From an uncultured Olegusella sp. (GTDB taxonomy: Bacteria; Actinomycetota; Coriobacteriia; Coriobacteriales; Atopobiaceae), in NCBI RefSeq assembly GCF_947253395.1, contig NZ_CAMXYY010000058.1:1-8916 (forward strand): a stretch of 8,916 bases of DNA, written 5' to 3'. The translations under genes were made by a program, and so were the position numbers. Shown in pieces: positions 1-7,253 of the stretch (its first letter is position 1; every line of letters begins with the position of its first letter). Below the pieces are notes generated by a model. The model had not been told where the DNA came from. It saw only the letters and a program-made list of their open reading frames with translations, and ran no database searches.

Positions 1-214
1 CGCGAGTCTTATTGACAACAAGCAAATCTCCCGCTTCGAGATAGTCAAGTATGTCAAAGAAGTGACGGTCATCAACACTGCCCGCAGGACGCCCGTCTGA
101 GGTCGCATCGCGATGCAATACCAGCAAGCGACACGAATCACGTGGCTCGACAGGGGTTTGCGCAATCAACTCTTGCGGCAATTCATAATCAAAATCATCA
201 GTGCGCATAGGCAT
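1..214 (-). CDS. queA: QueA, S-adenosylmethionine:tRNA ribosyltransferase-isomerase (N-terminal part; gene runs off the left edge)
   Basis: Only the first 71 codons are present. The product transfers and isomerises the ribosyl group of S-adenosylmethionine onto the preQ1 base in the tRNA anticodon wobble position, giving epoxyqueuosine. The visible N-terminus matches the QueA family closely: residues 5-23 contain DDFDYELPQELIAQTP followed by VEPRD, then a CRLLVLHRD strand, an HFFDILDYL helix and the GDLLVVNKTR segment that begins the SAM-binding fold. The start at 214 is preceded by GAGGAGC at good spacing; a second ATG two codons in is less well placed. The gene begins 53 bp after the amylase stop with no terminator between them, so it is probably read from the same transcript. 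QueH, the next enzyme in the pathway, is encoded two genes upstream. Family identification is firm; the remainder of the gene is unseen. Confidence 0.94.
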   Translation of the reverse strand, partial: MPMRTDDFDYELPQELIAQTPVEPRDSCRLLVLHRDATSDGRPAGSVDDRHFFDILDYLEAGDLLVVNKTR

Positions 215-267
215 GTGTATAGCTCCTCGCAAACGAAACAAAAGGCCGCGACAACAATAGCACGAGC

Positions 268-1866
268 CTACTTGCGACGACGCCAAGGAGCGAAATTGGC
301 AGGTACAGGATGAGCACCCTTGAGCGAGGCGGGTGCAATTGAAGGTGCGGTCTCGGCACGACGCAGGATACGATTATGCTTGAGTGCCTTTGCAGATTTG
401 GCCTCAAGGTAAACGCTACCCGAACCAGGAGCAACGCTAAAGTCACCGTAACCTTCTTCATCAATTACTACCTTATCTTCCTGACCCACGACACAGACAA
501 AATCTTTGCCCGCATGCTGGGTACCCACATACATGTGCTTGGTGCCACCCTCCCCGTCAGTAATTACCACCGCAATACCACTGCCTGGATGTTCGTCATC
601 GCCTTCACGCGTCCAGCCAATGGTGTCTTTATCGTCAAAATAGTCATGTTGTACGCCATATGCATAACGCTGACGAATTTCCATAAGCAAGGGAAGTTTA
701 CGCACCACGGGCAACGCGGGCGTATCTTCTCCCTCTTCGCCAGCCTTCGCCTCGGCTCCAGCACCAAAGAGATCGCCATAAAAGACACAAGGATAGCCTG
801 CTTCACGCAGCAATATCAGCATGTAAGCGCTCGGTTTGAACCATGATGCAACTGTAGATGCCAATGCTTGGCCTGGCTGGGTATCGTGATTATCTACAAA
901 AGTCACTGCATGTACAGGCTTGCTTGCTACCAAAGTACCATCAAAAAGCTGTGCTAAATCCATGCTGCCCATACTATTTGACACACCAAAAAGCTTGTAA
1001 TGTAGCGGTACATCAAAAAGACTCATGGGCGCGTCTTCGCCCAGATATGCTTCGAGTTCGCTCAGCTCAGGCGACCAATACTCACCTACGGTAAAAAGTT
1101 CACAGCCACATTTTTCACGTAAATGAGCAATCCAGCGACGAAAGAAAGACTTTGACACGTGCTTGAGCGCATCAAGACGCAAACCATCAAGACCCGTTGT
1201 CTTTATATACCACTCACCCCAGCGCATCAGCTCTGCTTCAACGGCAGGGTTGTTGACATCAACATCGTTGCCCATGAGGTAGTCGTAGTTGCCATTTTCA
1301 GTATGGTCAACATCCTCGTCCCACTCCTTGCCAGCAAAGCGAAAGATACCTGTCTGATGCGTGTCCTCGTCCCAATCAGTACCGTGAAAACAGGTCCAAT
1401 CCCACTGAAAATCAGAGTATTGAGCGTTACGTCCAGGAAAACGATAGCGGGTCCACGCAGAAATGGTCTTTTCGTCTGTCACGTCAGATTCACGTGCGGC
1501 TGGATCAACCTCGAATGCACGCACATGCTCAGTCTCCTCACCACCCATACGATGATTGAGTACGATGTCACCCAGCACCTGAATACCTGCCTTTTGCAGG
1601 GCAGCAATCGCCGCAAGATATTCTTTTTTGGTGCCATATTTGGTACGTACCGAACCACACTGGTCAAACTCACCCAAATCCCAGATGTCATACACGCTAT
1701 AACCAACGCTCTCGCCGCCCTCAGCTGCTTTGTACGCAGGCGGCAGCCAGACCGCCGTGATTCCCATCTGTGCCAACGTCGGCGCAAGCCGTGCCATACG
1801 CTTCCAATGTTGACCATCTGCAGGAAGATACCAAGAAAAACCTTGGAGCATCATGCCATTATTCAT
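268..1866 (-). CDS. Alpha-amylase, cytoplasmic GH13 (subfamily 5-like), 532 aa
   Basis: A glycoside hydrolase family 13 enzyme expected to cleave internal alpha-1,4 bonds in glycogen or maltodextrins. The four classical GH13 regions are present in order: region I GDIVLNHR (99-106), region II GLDGLRLDALKH with nucleophile Asp232, region III FTVGEYW with acid/base Glu262, and region IV FVDNHD with Asp328. Spacing is almost that of the Bacillus liquefying amylases. The N-terminus (NNGMMLQGFSWYLPADGQHW) starts directly in the barrel with no signal peptide, so the enzyme is probably intracellular. I chose the ATG at 1866 because TTGGAGGAACGT lies just upstream; an open frame continues to 1929 without a ribosome site. 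After the all-beta C-terminal domain (to about residue 487) there is an extra basic tail of about 45 residues ending PWRRRK. It lies between queH (111 bp upstream) and queA (53 bp downstream), all on one strand. Confidence 0.95.
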   Translation of the reverse strand: MNNGMMLQGFSWYLPADGQHWKRMARLAPTLAQMGITAVWLPPAYKAAEGGESVGYSVYDIWDLGEFDQCGSVRTKYGTKKEYLAAIAALQKAGIQVLGDIVLNHRMGGEETEHVRAFEVDPAARESDVTDEKTISAWTRYRFPGRNAQYSDFQWDWTCFHGTDWDEDTHQTGIFRFAGKEWDEDVDHTENGNYDYLMGNDVDVNNPAVEAELMRWGEWYIKTTGLDGLRLDALKHVSKSFFRRWIAHLREKCGCELFTVGEYWSPELSELEAYLGEDAPMSLFDVPLHYKLFGVSNSMGSMDLAQLFDGTLVASKPVHAVTFVDNHDTQPGQALASTVASWFKPSAYMLILLREAGYPCVFYGDLFGAGAEAKAGEEGEDTPALPVVRKLPLLMEIRQRYAYGVQHDYFDDKDTIGWTREGDDEHPGSGIAVVITDGEGGTKHMYVGTQHAGKDFVCVVGQEDKVVIDEEGYGDFSVAPGSGSVYLEAKSAKALKHNRILRRAETAPSIAPASLKGAHPVPANFAPWRRRK

Positions 1867-1977
1867 ACGTTCCTCCAATGTAGGAATTCGTGAGGAGTTT
1901 GGAGCACATCGTAGGGATAGATAGAACAAAGTAAGACGTCAGGCTGGATACGGTTATCCCTCGCCAAATCAATCCCC

Positions 1978-2625
1978 CTAGCCAAGCTGTTTTTGACGCG
2001 CAGCCTTGCGAACATCACGTGCCTGTTGGCGGTCACGTGCGGCCTCTGCTGCTGAAAAACGACAACCACAATAGTTTTGGCGATACATATTGAGCTCACG
2101 CGACTCTATAGTCGCTTCAGGATAATACGGGCGAAAATCACGCCAGACCGGCGTAAGGCCGTAACGATGTGCCAACGCAAAAAGCACCTCATGGCAGACC
2201 TCAAAAAGCTGATACGGCGAGACTACCAGCGTTGTGCTGATATATTCAAAGCCCTGCTCAACAGCTACACGACAACTTTCCTCAAGACGCTGTGCATAAC
2301 AAGCACGACAGCGACGCTCGCGCTTGAGTCCGGCAGGCGCCACCTTGCGCTCCCAGCTCTCACGGTCATCACCAGCTACGATAACATCTACGTGAGCACT
2401 ATCATGTGCCCAAGCCTGCAGGGTACGCAGACGTAAGTCGTGCTCGGCTACAGGTGCAATATTGGGATTAGTCCAACAGATTAGGGGATCCCAACCCTCC
2501 TGCCGCAAAAGTTTGAGCGGTTCAAGCGAGCAAGGACCACAGCAAGCATGCAAAAGCAAGGGTGTGCCAGGATGAGGAGCTGTCCTCTGCAGTGGAGGCA
2601 TTATCGTGGCGTTTTGCTTTTCCAT
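1978..2625 (-). CDS. queH: QueH, epoxyqueuosine reductase (DUF208 family), 215 aa
   Basis: QueH reduces the epoxyqueuosine made by QueA to queuosine in tRNA. It is the iron-sulfur alternative to the cobalamin enzyme QueG. Family landmarks are all present: LLLHACCGPCS at 23-33 (adjacent Cys28 and Cys29, plus Cys32), RCRACYAQR at 105-113 (Cys106, Cys109), ISTTLVVSPYQ at 129-139, WRDFRPYYPE near 161-170, and the YRQNYCGC block at 181-188 (Cys186, Cys188). Several of these conserved cysteines are expected to hold the 4Fe-4S cluster. The length is normal for the family, with a short basic, Gln-rich tail after residue 192. The start at 2625 follows an AGGAGGT Shine-Dalgarno sequence four to five bases upstream; the internal Met9 has none. 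The gene heads the apparent queH-amylase-queA unit and begins just after the terminator of the SPFH gene, so a promoter probably lies between 2626 and 2720. I could not pick one out. Confidence 0.95.
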   Translation of the reverse strand: MEKQNATIMPPLQRTAPHPGTPLLLHACCGPCSLEPLKLLRQEGWDPLICWTNPNIAPVAEHDLRLRTLQAWAHDSAHVDVIVAGDDRESWERKVAPAGLKRERRCRACYAQRLEESCRVAVEQGFEYISTTLVVSPYQLFEVCHEVLFALAHRYGLTPVWRDFRPYYPEATIESRELNMYRQNYCGCRFSAAEAARDRQQARDVRKAARQKQLG

Positions 2626-2720
2626 GCCACCTCCTCAAGATGGAGCGTTCGAGCGGCAAGTGAGCTTTGCAGCAAGGCAAGCATAGCAGACTCATTTGTG
2701 AGGACTATGAATACGCACTG

Positions 2721-2753
2721 AAAAAGACTCGACAGCCTTTTGAGCTGCCGAGT
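2721..2753 (-). terminator. Intrinsic (Rho-independent) terminator after the SPFH gene
   Basis: Read on the minus strand this is ACTCGGCAGC, a seven-base loop TCAAAAG, then GCTGTCGAGT and CTTTTT. The stem is ten base pairs with a single G-U wobble, followed at once by a T-run. It lies about 30 bp beyond the SPFH stop codon and about 95 bp before the queH start, so it separates those two transcription units. Confidence 0.88.
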
Positions 2754-2785
2754 TTCAAATTGTTTGCATTTATGCAGGTAGACGC

Positions 2786-3724
2786 TTAGTTTTTCCCATC
2801 ATCACTGGAGGCACGGGGAGTTTCTAAAGCAGAGACAAACTGCTCAAACTGAGACGTGCTCTCACGGAAATCATTGGGTAACACTACCGTCGATGCGCCC
2901 TTTTCGGCAAAGCCGCGCATCATATCAATCCACTGGGTAAACTCAAACAAACGATTGGCATCGGCCTCAGTGAGCTCAGATCCCTTAATGGTATCGATGG
3001 ACTCTTTGATGCCACGAGCAATAGCAACGCGTTGGTCAGCGATACCTTGACCCTCGGCTGCCATAGCTTCGGCGCGAGCCTTTGCTGCGATAACCGTCTT
3101 TGCACGCTCGGCATTTGCATCATTGGTAGCAGACTCAAGGTTATTCTTGGATGCGATGATATGGTTCATCGATTCCTGAACCTCTTGAGGCAGACGGATT
3201 GAAGTAATCAGCGTAGTTACCAGCACAATGCCATAGTTCAGCATCTTTGCCGCAACTGCTTCGTCAATTGCCTGAGCAATGGCATCCTTCTCAGAGAAGA
3301 CTTCATCAAGACTACGATTAGGAATTTGGCTACGCAGAGCATCTGCCAGATAATCCTGCATCTGAGTCACAGGGTTAGTCAGGGTGTAACGGCTCTTCCA
3401 AATACCACTCTCAGAACCCAAGTGAATATCAGATGCGTCAACGTGATACTGGATAGACACATCCAACTCAATGGTGACATTGTCAGAAGTTTTGGCATCA
3501 AAGGTCATATGCTGATCTTCGGTCATCAAGTCCACATCAAAGGTGCGATCAGCGTAAGGTACCTTCACATGAAAGCCAGGCAACATAATGCCATGAAATT
3601 TACCGAGTCGCTCGACGATTGCAACGTGCTGTTGACGCACAACATACGCCGTCGAAAGCACTGCGCTACCACCAAGGAGCAGCAAAATTATCAATGGAAA
3701 AAACATCGCATTTGGAAAAAACAT
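2786..3724 (-). CDS. SPFH / band-7 (stomatin-prohibitin-like) membrane protein, 312 aa
   Basis: This is a single-pass membrane protein of the SPFH superfamily, which forms ring or scaffold assemblies at the membrane and often partners with proteases. Its exact client here is unknown. A hydrophobic segment lies at about residues 9-29 (PLIILLLLGGSAVLSTAYVV). The band-7 domain follows directly (VVRQQHVAIVERLGKFHGI, then LPGFHVKVPYADR, VTIELDVSIQYHV and TLITSIRLPQEVQESM) to about residue 190. An Ala/Glu/Lys-rich stretch at 185-240 is typical of the coiled-coil region, and a polar tail ends the protein. I chose the ATG at 3724 because GAAAGGAA lies a few bases upstream. A TTG at 3766 opens the frame further but lacks support, and a second ATG at 3706 arose from an 18-bp duplication. 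The gene is divergent from the synthetase gene and has its own terminator. Confidence 0.9.
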   Translation of the reverse strand: MFFPNAMFFPLIILLLLGGSAVLSTAYVVRQQHVAIVERLGKFHGIMLPGFHVKVPYADRTFDVDLMTEDQHMTFDAKTSDNVTIELDVSIQYHVDASDIHLGSESGIWKSRYTLTNPVTQMQDYLADALRSQIPNRSLDEVFSEKDAIAQAIDEAVAAKMLNYGIVLVTTLITSIRLPQEVQESMNHIIASKNNLESATNDANAERAKTVIAAKARAEAMAAEGQGIADQRVAIARGIKESIDTIKGSELTEADANRLFEFTQWIDMMRGFAEKGASTVVLPNDFRESTSQFEQFVSALETPRASSDDGKN

Positions 3725-3730
3725 CGCATT
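3695..3730 (-). repeat. Perfect tandem duplication of 18 bp across the SPFH start codon
   Basis: Two identical 18-base copies, 3695-3712 and 3713-3730, stand head to tail. On the coding strand each reads AATGCGATGTTTTTTCCA and encodes Asn-Ala-Met-Phe-Phe-Pro in frame. The duplication therefore copies the start codon: the outer ATG (3724) has the ribosome site GAAAGGAA, while the inner ATG (3706) is preceded only by the duplicated coding sequence. The long T-runs suggest slippage during replication. The effect is to add six residues ahead of the membrane segment. Confidence 0.9.
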
Positions 3731-3843
3731 TCCTTTCTCAGACGCAGCCCTCTTGGCTGCATCCAAAAGACGAAGTGGATAGTACCCTTCTCCACCTGCT
3801 CTTAATCTGAGCTTGGCGGACGATATTTCTGATATAAGTCTGT

Positions 3844-3863
3844 CATCACAATACCATCACAAT
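3844..3863. repeat. Direct repeat CATCACAAT x2, spaced one helical turn, in the divergent intergenic region
   Basis: CATCACAAT occurs at 3844-3852 and again at 3855-3863, an 11-bp period. It lies in the roughly 220 bp between the divergent SPFH and synthetase genes, where promoters for both must lie. The period puts both copies on the same face of the helix, which suits a dimeric or cooperative regulator, but the repeat is short and could be chance. No convincing -35/-10 pair was found for either gene. GATAAT at 3907-3912 is a possible -10 for the synthetase, with a poor -35. Confidence 0.3.
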
Positions 3864-3948
3864 CTATTGCGCCCAACTTCCCTGCCCGCTGTCTGCTGCG
3901 TTGTGGGATAATCGCGAAGCACAGCCATCAACTCTAGGAGCAGTACGC

Positions 3949-6003
3949 ATGTCTTCTGTAAATCGCCCAAACTTCCCTCATCGCGCCGTTATCACAGGCG
4001 GAATGCCTTATGGCAACAAAAACCTGCACTTTGGCCACATTGGTGGCGTATTTGTGCCAGCGGATTTCTTTGCCCGCTTTCTGCGCGACCGCATTGGTGC
4101 CAAAAACGTGTTGTTTGTTTCGGGCACCGACTGCTATGGTTCACCCATCATGGAGGGCTATCGCAAGAAGGTCGAGGACGAAGGCTATGCGGGCACCATC
4201 GAAGACTACGTACGCGACAATCACGAAGCGCAAAAGACCTCACTTGATGCCTATGGCATTTCTCTCGATATCTTTGCAGGTTCTGGACTGGAGCCAGCAG
4301 CTCATTTTCATGAAGAACTTTCCGATACCTTGATTTATCGTTTGTATGAAAAGGGCGTTCTCATCAAGCGTGAGACTTTGCAGTTTTATGACACCAAAGC
4401 CAAGCAGTTCCTCAATGGTCGCCAGGTTATCGGTCGCTGCCCCATCCGTGGTTGCAAGTCCGAAAAAGCCTACGCAGATGAATGCGATTTGGGTCACCAA
4501 TTTGATCCCGAAGAGCTTATTGCACCTGTGTCACAGCTCACTGGTACCACACCCGAGCTGCGCCCCGTTGCAAACTGGTACTTTGATTTACCGAAATACC
4601 AGCACGTGCTCGAGGAACTCATGGACGAGTGGGACGCCGATCCTCAAGTGCGCGCTATTGTCACCAAGACGGTGCGTGAGTCGCTTGTGGCACCAGTAAT
4701 GTATATCCAGACCAAGTTTCGCGAGGCCTACCATGCCGTTGAAGCACAGCTGCCTCAGCACACAACCATTGAGGCCGAGAAAAACCAGTCGTCCTTCTCG
4801 GTCGAATTCAACAACTGGCAAGATCGTGACAAAGCACGCAGTGTTTTGGAGGGCGCCGAGATTCGCTTCCGCACAGGCAAAACCCTGCTGCCATTCCGCA
4901 TTACGGGCAATATTTCTTGGGGTGTACCGGCACCAGATATCGATGGCTCTGCTGCTGCTACAAACCAAGATTTAACTGTATGGTGCTGGCCCGAAAGTCT
5001 GTGGGCACCTATCTCCTTTGTGCAAACCGCACTCGCACTTGATGCTAACCGTAGTAGCGAAGGCCAGACGCCACGCTACGCCAATCACGATTGGCGCGCA
5101 TGGTGGTGCGATCCCGAAGCAAAGGTTTATCAGTTCATCGGCCAAGATAACATCTATTTCTACTGCGTTGCTCAGCCCGCAATGTGGACAGCACTTGATT
5201 GGAAGCTCACGCAGGACACACCAATTGCCAACTATCACGTGCTCTTTATGAATAAGAAGGCCTCCAGCTCGGGTGCTATTAAACCTCCAATGGCAGCCGA
5301 ACTGCTTGATTACTACACGCCCGAACAGCTGCGCTGTCACTGGTTGTCGCTGGCCCTCGATCAAAAAGCGGTATCCTTCTCCCCTAAGGCTTTTGACACT
5401 TCTGTCTCACACAAGGACAAAAGAACCGGTGAAGAAGTGCTGGTAAAGGATGATCCGCGTGTGGCTGACCCCGCTCTTAAAGAAAGCGCATTTTTGACGA
5501 ATATCTTTAATCGTTTAGCACGTTCCTGCTTTTATGGTGCGGCAAATATCTGTAAGGGCCACCTGCCCACAGTAGCTGCCAATGCCGAAGTTGTTGATGA
5601 ATGCCGTGAAGCTGTGCTTGCCTTTGAACGTGCAGCTCACGTATTTGATGCACACAGTGCTCTAGGCATCGTAGATGATTTTGCTCGCGCTGCCAACAAA
5701 CGTTGGGGCAATGCAAGCAGGGCCGCCAAGGGCGATGATGCTGCCTACGAGCAAGCGCTTGCTGATGCCTTTGCAGCATTACGCACAACGACGCTGCTCA
5801 TGCATCCCGCCGTACCTGCTGGCTGCGAAAAGATTTGCGAGTACTTGGGCTTTGAGTCAGAATTCTTCTTCTCTTGGAAACATTGCTTTGAGGATCCAGC
5901 AGGATTGGTCGCACTGCTTGGCCAGACTCCGGCTGAGCATGCTATCGTAACTTTACCTCCACGTTTTGATTTCTTTGAGAAGCATCCGAGTCAAGGTAGA
6001 TAA
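3949..6003 (+). CDS. Methionyl-tRNA synthetase-like class I aminoacyl-tRNA synthetase (MetG-like, divergent), 684 aa
   Basis: The protein resembles bacterial/archaeal MetRS along its length and would charge tRNA with an amino acid, presumably methionine. The N-terminal Rossmann segment has VITGGMPYGNKNLHFGHIGG, with the HIGH signature as HFGH (27-30), then VLFVSGTDCYGSPI (54-67). A knuckle-like insert holds Cys164, Cys169, Cys179 and His183. WGVPAP (324-329) and FIGQDNIYFYC (397-406) are MetRS-like. The KMSKS loop is degenerate, KASSS at 437-441. A helical anticodon-binding region follows, but the usual Pro-Trp after the Asn-rich helix appears replaced near residues 582-594 (ANKRWGNASRAAK). 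The start at 3949 has AGGAG eight bases upstream; the frame extends back to a TTG at 3901 with no site. The alpha/beta hydrolase starts two bases after the stop. It could be the cell's only MetRS or a paralogue; this cannot be told from one window. Confidence 0.85.
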   Translation: MSSVNRPNFPHRAVITGGMPYGNKNLHFGHIGGVFVPADFFARFLRDRIGAKNVLFVSGTDCYGSPIMEGYRKKVEDEGYAGTIEDYVRDNHEAQKTSLDAYGISLDIFAGSGLEPAAHFHEELSDTLIYRLYEKGVLIKRETLQFYDTKAKQFLNGRQVIGRCPIRGCKSEKAYADECDLGHQFDPEELIAPVSQLTGTTPELRPVANWYFDLPKYQHVLEELMDEWDADPQVRAIVTKTVRESLVAPVMYIQTKFREAYHAVEAQLPQHTTIEAEKNQSSFSVEFNNWQDRDKARSVLEGAEIRFRTGKTLLPFRITGNISWGVPAPDIDGSAAATNQDLTVWCWPESLWAPISFVQTALALDANRSSEGQTPRYANHDWRAWWCDPEAKVYQFIGQDNIYFYCVAQPAMWTALDWKLTQDTPIANYHVLFMNKKASSSGAIKPPMAAELLDYYTPEQLRCHWLSLALDQKAVSFSPKAFDTSVSHKDKRTGEEVLVKDDPRVADPALKESAFLTNIFNRLARSCFYGAANICKGHLPTVAANAEVVDECREAVLAFERAAHVFDAHSALGIVDDFARAANKRWGNASRAAKGDDAAYEQALADAFAALRTTTLLMHPAVPAGCEKICEYLGFESEFFFSWKHCFEDPAGLVALLGQTPAEHAIVTLPPRFDFFEKHPSQGR

Positions 6004-6005
6004 AC

Positions 6006-6893
6006 ATGCTTGAATTATCCCCAGACCAACTCACGCCCGAGTTGCCACCCCTGCATATTCCACGCCCCTATGCGCGCCCGCATACACAGCTCACGCATGA
6101 GTTTGATGTGCTCACCAAGGATGGGGCCCATATTCACGCATTTCTCTATGCGCCAGCGGACGGGGCACCTGCGGTAGTGAATGCCGCTGTTCCTTTTTGC
6201 TACCCCATATTGATGTTACACGGCAACGGTGAGGAACATGGAATTTTTGGTGCAGTGATTGATGCGTTGGTTGGCTGTGGGCGCACAGTACTTGCGGTGG
6301 ATTCTCGAGCTCAAGGCGTAAGCACAAGAGGCACTGCTCCGCTCACGTATGAGCTCATGTGCGCTGATGCTATTGCTGCACTTGATGCTGCAGGCCTCGC
6401 AAAAGTACACGTACTAGGTTTTTCTGATGGCGCTATCGAAGGTTTGTTGATGGCACGCGATTATGCGGAACGTGTGGCTTCGCTCTGCTCGATTGGCGCA
6501 AACCTTTCGCCTGACACTATGGGCAGCAATGATTTTTTTGAAGAAACCGCTGAGGCATATCGCGCTTGGTCTGTTGCTGGTGATGAGTCTGCCTATTACG
6601 AAGACGGTACGCCAGCCCCCAGCCGTGCAGAGGCCTCTGATATAGCAGAGTTGCTTCATATGATGGTAGTCGAGCCACATATTGATCCTGCGAGCTTGGA
6701 AGATATTGCTTGTCCTGTCTGCGTTATGGCAGGTGAGCTCGACGAAATTCCGCAAAGCGAAACCCATCGCATCGCCACAGCAATTCCTGGCGCACGCGAA
6801 GTCATCATCGCAGATGCTGATCATACGTTGCCCAAAGTCGCCCCCGAGGCCGTTCTCCGCGAACTGCTCGTTACCATCGCCGCTGCCGAGTAA
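6006..6893 (+). CDS. Alpha/beta-hydrolase fold protein, 295 aa
   Basis: An alpha/beta hydrolase of unknown substrate. The fold's landmarks appear in order: an oxyanion region MLHGNGEEHGIFG (70-82), strand VLAVDSRAQG (95-104), and the nucleophile elbow GFSDG with Ser140. A cap-like helical stretch with SNDFFEETAEAYRAW (174-188) follows. Then come the acid Asp246 in MAGELDEIP and the catalytic His273 in DADHTLPKVAP. No signal peptide or membrane segment is seen; the first 30 residues are Pro-rich and polar. The ATG lies two bases after the stop of the synthetase gene, so translation is probably coupled; the upstream AAGG is a modest ribosome site inside the previous gene. The linkage need not mean a shared pathway. 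An esterase or lipase-like activity on a small ester is plausible, but nothing here fixes the substrate. A repeat array begins about 78 bp after the stop. Confidence 0.9.
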   Translation: MLELSPDQLTPELPPLHIPRPYARPHTQLTHEFDVLTKDGAHIHAFLYAPADGAPAVVNAAVPFCYPILMLHGNGEEHGIFGAVIDALVGCGRTVLAVDSRAQGVSTRGTAPLTYELMCADAIAALDAAGLAKVHVLGFSDGAIEGLLMARDYAERVASLCSIGANLSPDTMGSNDFFEETAEAYRAWSVAGDESAYYEDGTPAPSRAEASDIAELLHMMVVEPHIDPASLEDIACPVCVMAGELDEIPQSETHRIATAIPGAREVIIADADHTLPKVAPEAVLRELLVTIAAAE

Positions 6894-7121
6894 CAGTCAA
6901 TCTGCTTTTCTGTTGTCCTATCGTCCTTATGTCCTTTCCGCTATCAGCGCAGCTCCCAAGCGCCAACAAAGGCCACGTTTCATTTCATACCAGGCGTCAA
7001 ACGCCACGTTCTATTTCATACCAGGCGTCAAATGCCACGTTCTATTTCATGCCAGGCGTCAAACGCCACGTTTCATTTCACACCAGATGTCAAACGCCAC
7101 GTTCTACTTCACTTTTTTTAC

Positions 7122-7209
7122 CAAAAGCCACGTTTCATTTCACGCGAAAAAAATCTACCTGCGGAAACGTCAAGCTCTTTGAAACAGAGTGTGGCTTTTG
7201 ACATTTTTT
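7122..7209 (+). terminator. Possible terminator at the inverted centre of array 1
   Basis: CAAAAGCCAC (7122-7131) can pair with GTGGCTTTTG (7191-7200), which is followed by ACATTTTTT. That makes a ten-base-pair stem and a T-tract on the plus strand, in the right place to end the synthetase-hydrolase transcript. The enclosed loop of about 59 bases is far larger than in an ordinary intrinsic terminator; only a few further pairs (TTTCA with TGAAA) extend it. The call is tentative. Confidence 0.35.
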
Positions 7210-7232
7210 CTGAAACAGAACGTGGCGTTTGG

Positions 7233-7253
7233 CAAGCAGGGCCACTCTGCTTG
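7233..7253. other. Small perfect hairpin inside the inverted half of array 1
   Basis: CAAGCAG (7233-7239), a seven-base loop, then CTGCTTG (7247-7253) form a perfect seven-base-pair stem between the second and third inverted units. This insertion accounts for the wider spacing (41 rather than 31 bp) there. The left arm CAAGCAG is also present at the very end of the window in array 2, where the right arm is cut off. Confidence 0.6.

Noticed and set aside
1159..1893. Long plus-strand open frame (244 codons) opposite the amylase
   Set aside because: Antisense shadow of a gene with all GH13 motifs; no family resemblance and no supported start.
1946..1959. Hairpin GGATA-CGGT-TATCC between queH and the amylase
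   Set aside because: Only five base pairs and no T-run follows on either strand, so it is not a credible terminator.
3767..3948. T-box riboswitch upstream of the MetRS-like gene
   Set aside because: The leader is short and I found no TGGNACCGCG-type antiterminator sequence or specifier stem.
6972..7138. Conserved minus-strand mini-frames beginning Met-Lys-Arg-Gly in several repeat units
   Set aside because: Units with TTTCAT read ATGAAACGTGGC on the minus strand, but the other units lack the ATG, endings differ and no ribosome site precedes them; likely a by-product of the repeated DNA core.
6972..7143. CRISPR-like array of 31-bp units
   Set aside because: The whole 31-bp unit repeats, with no unique spacers, the orientation flips in the second half, and no cas genes are present.
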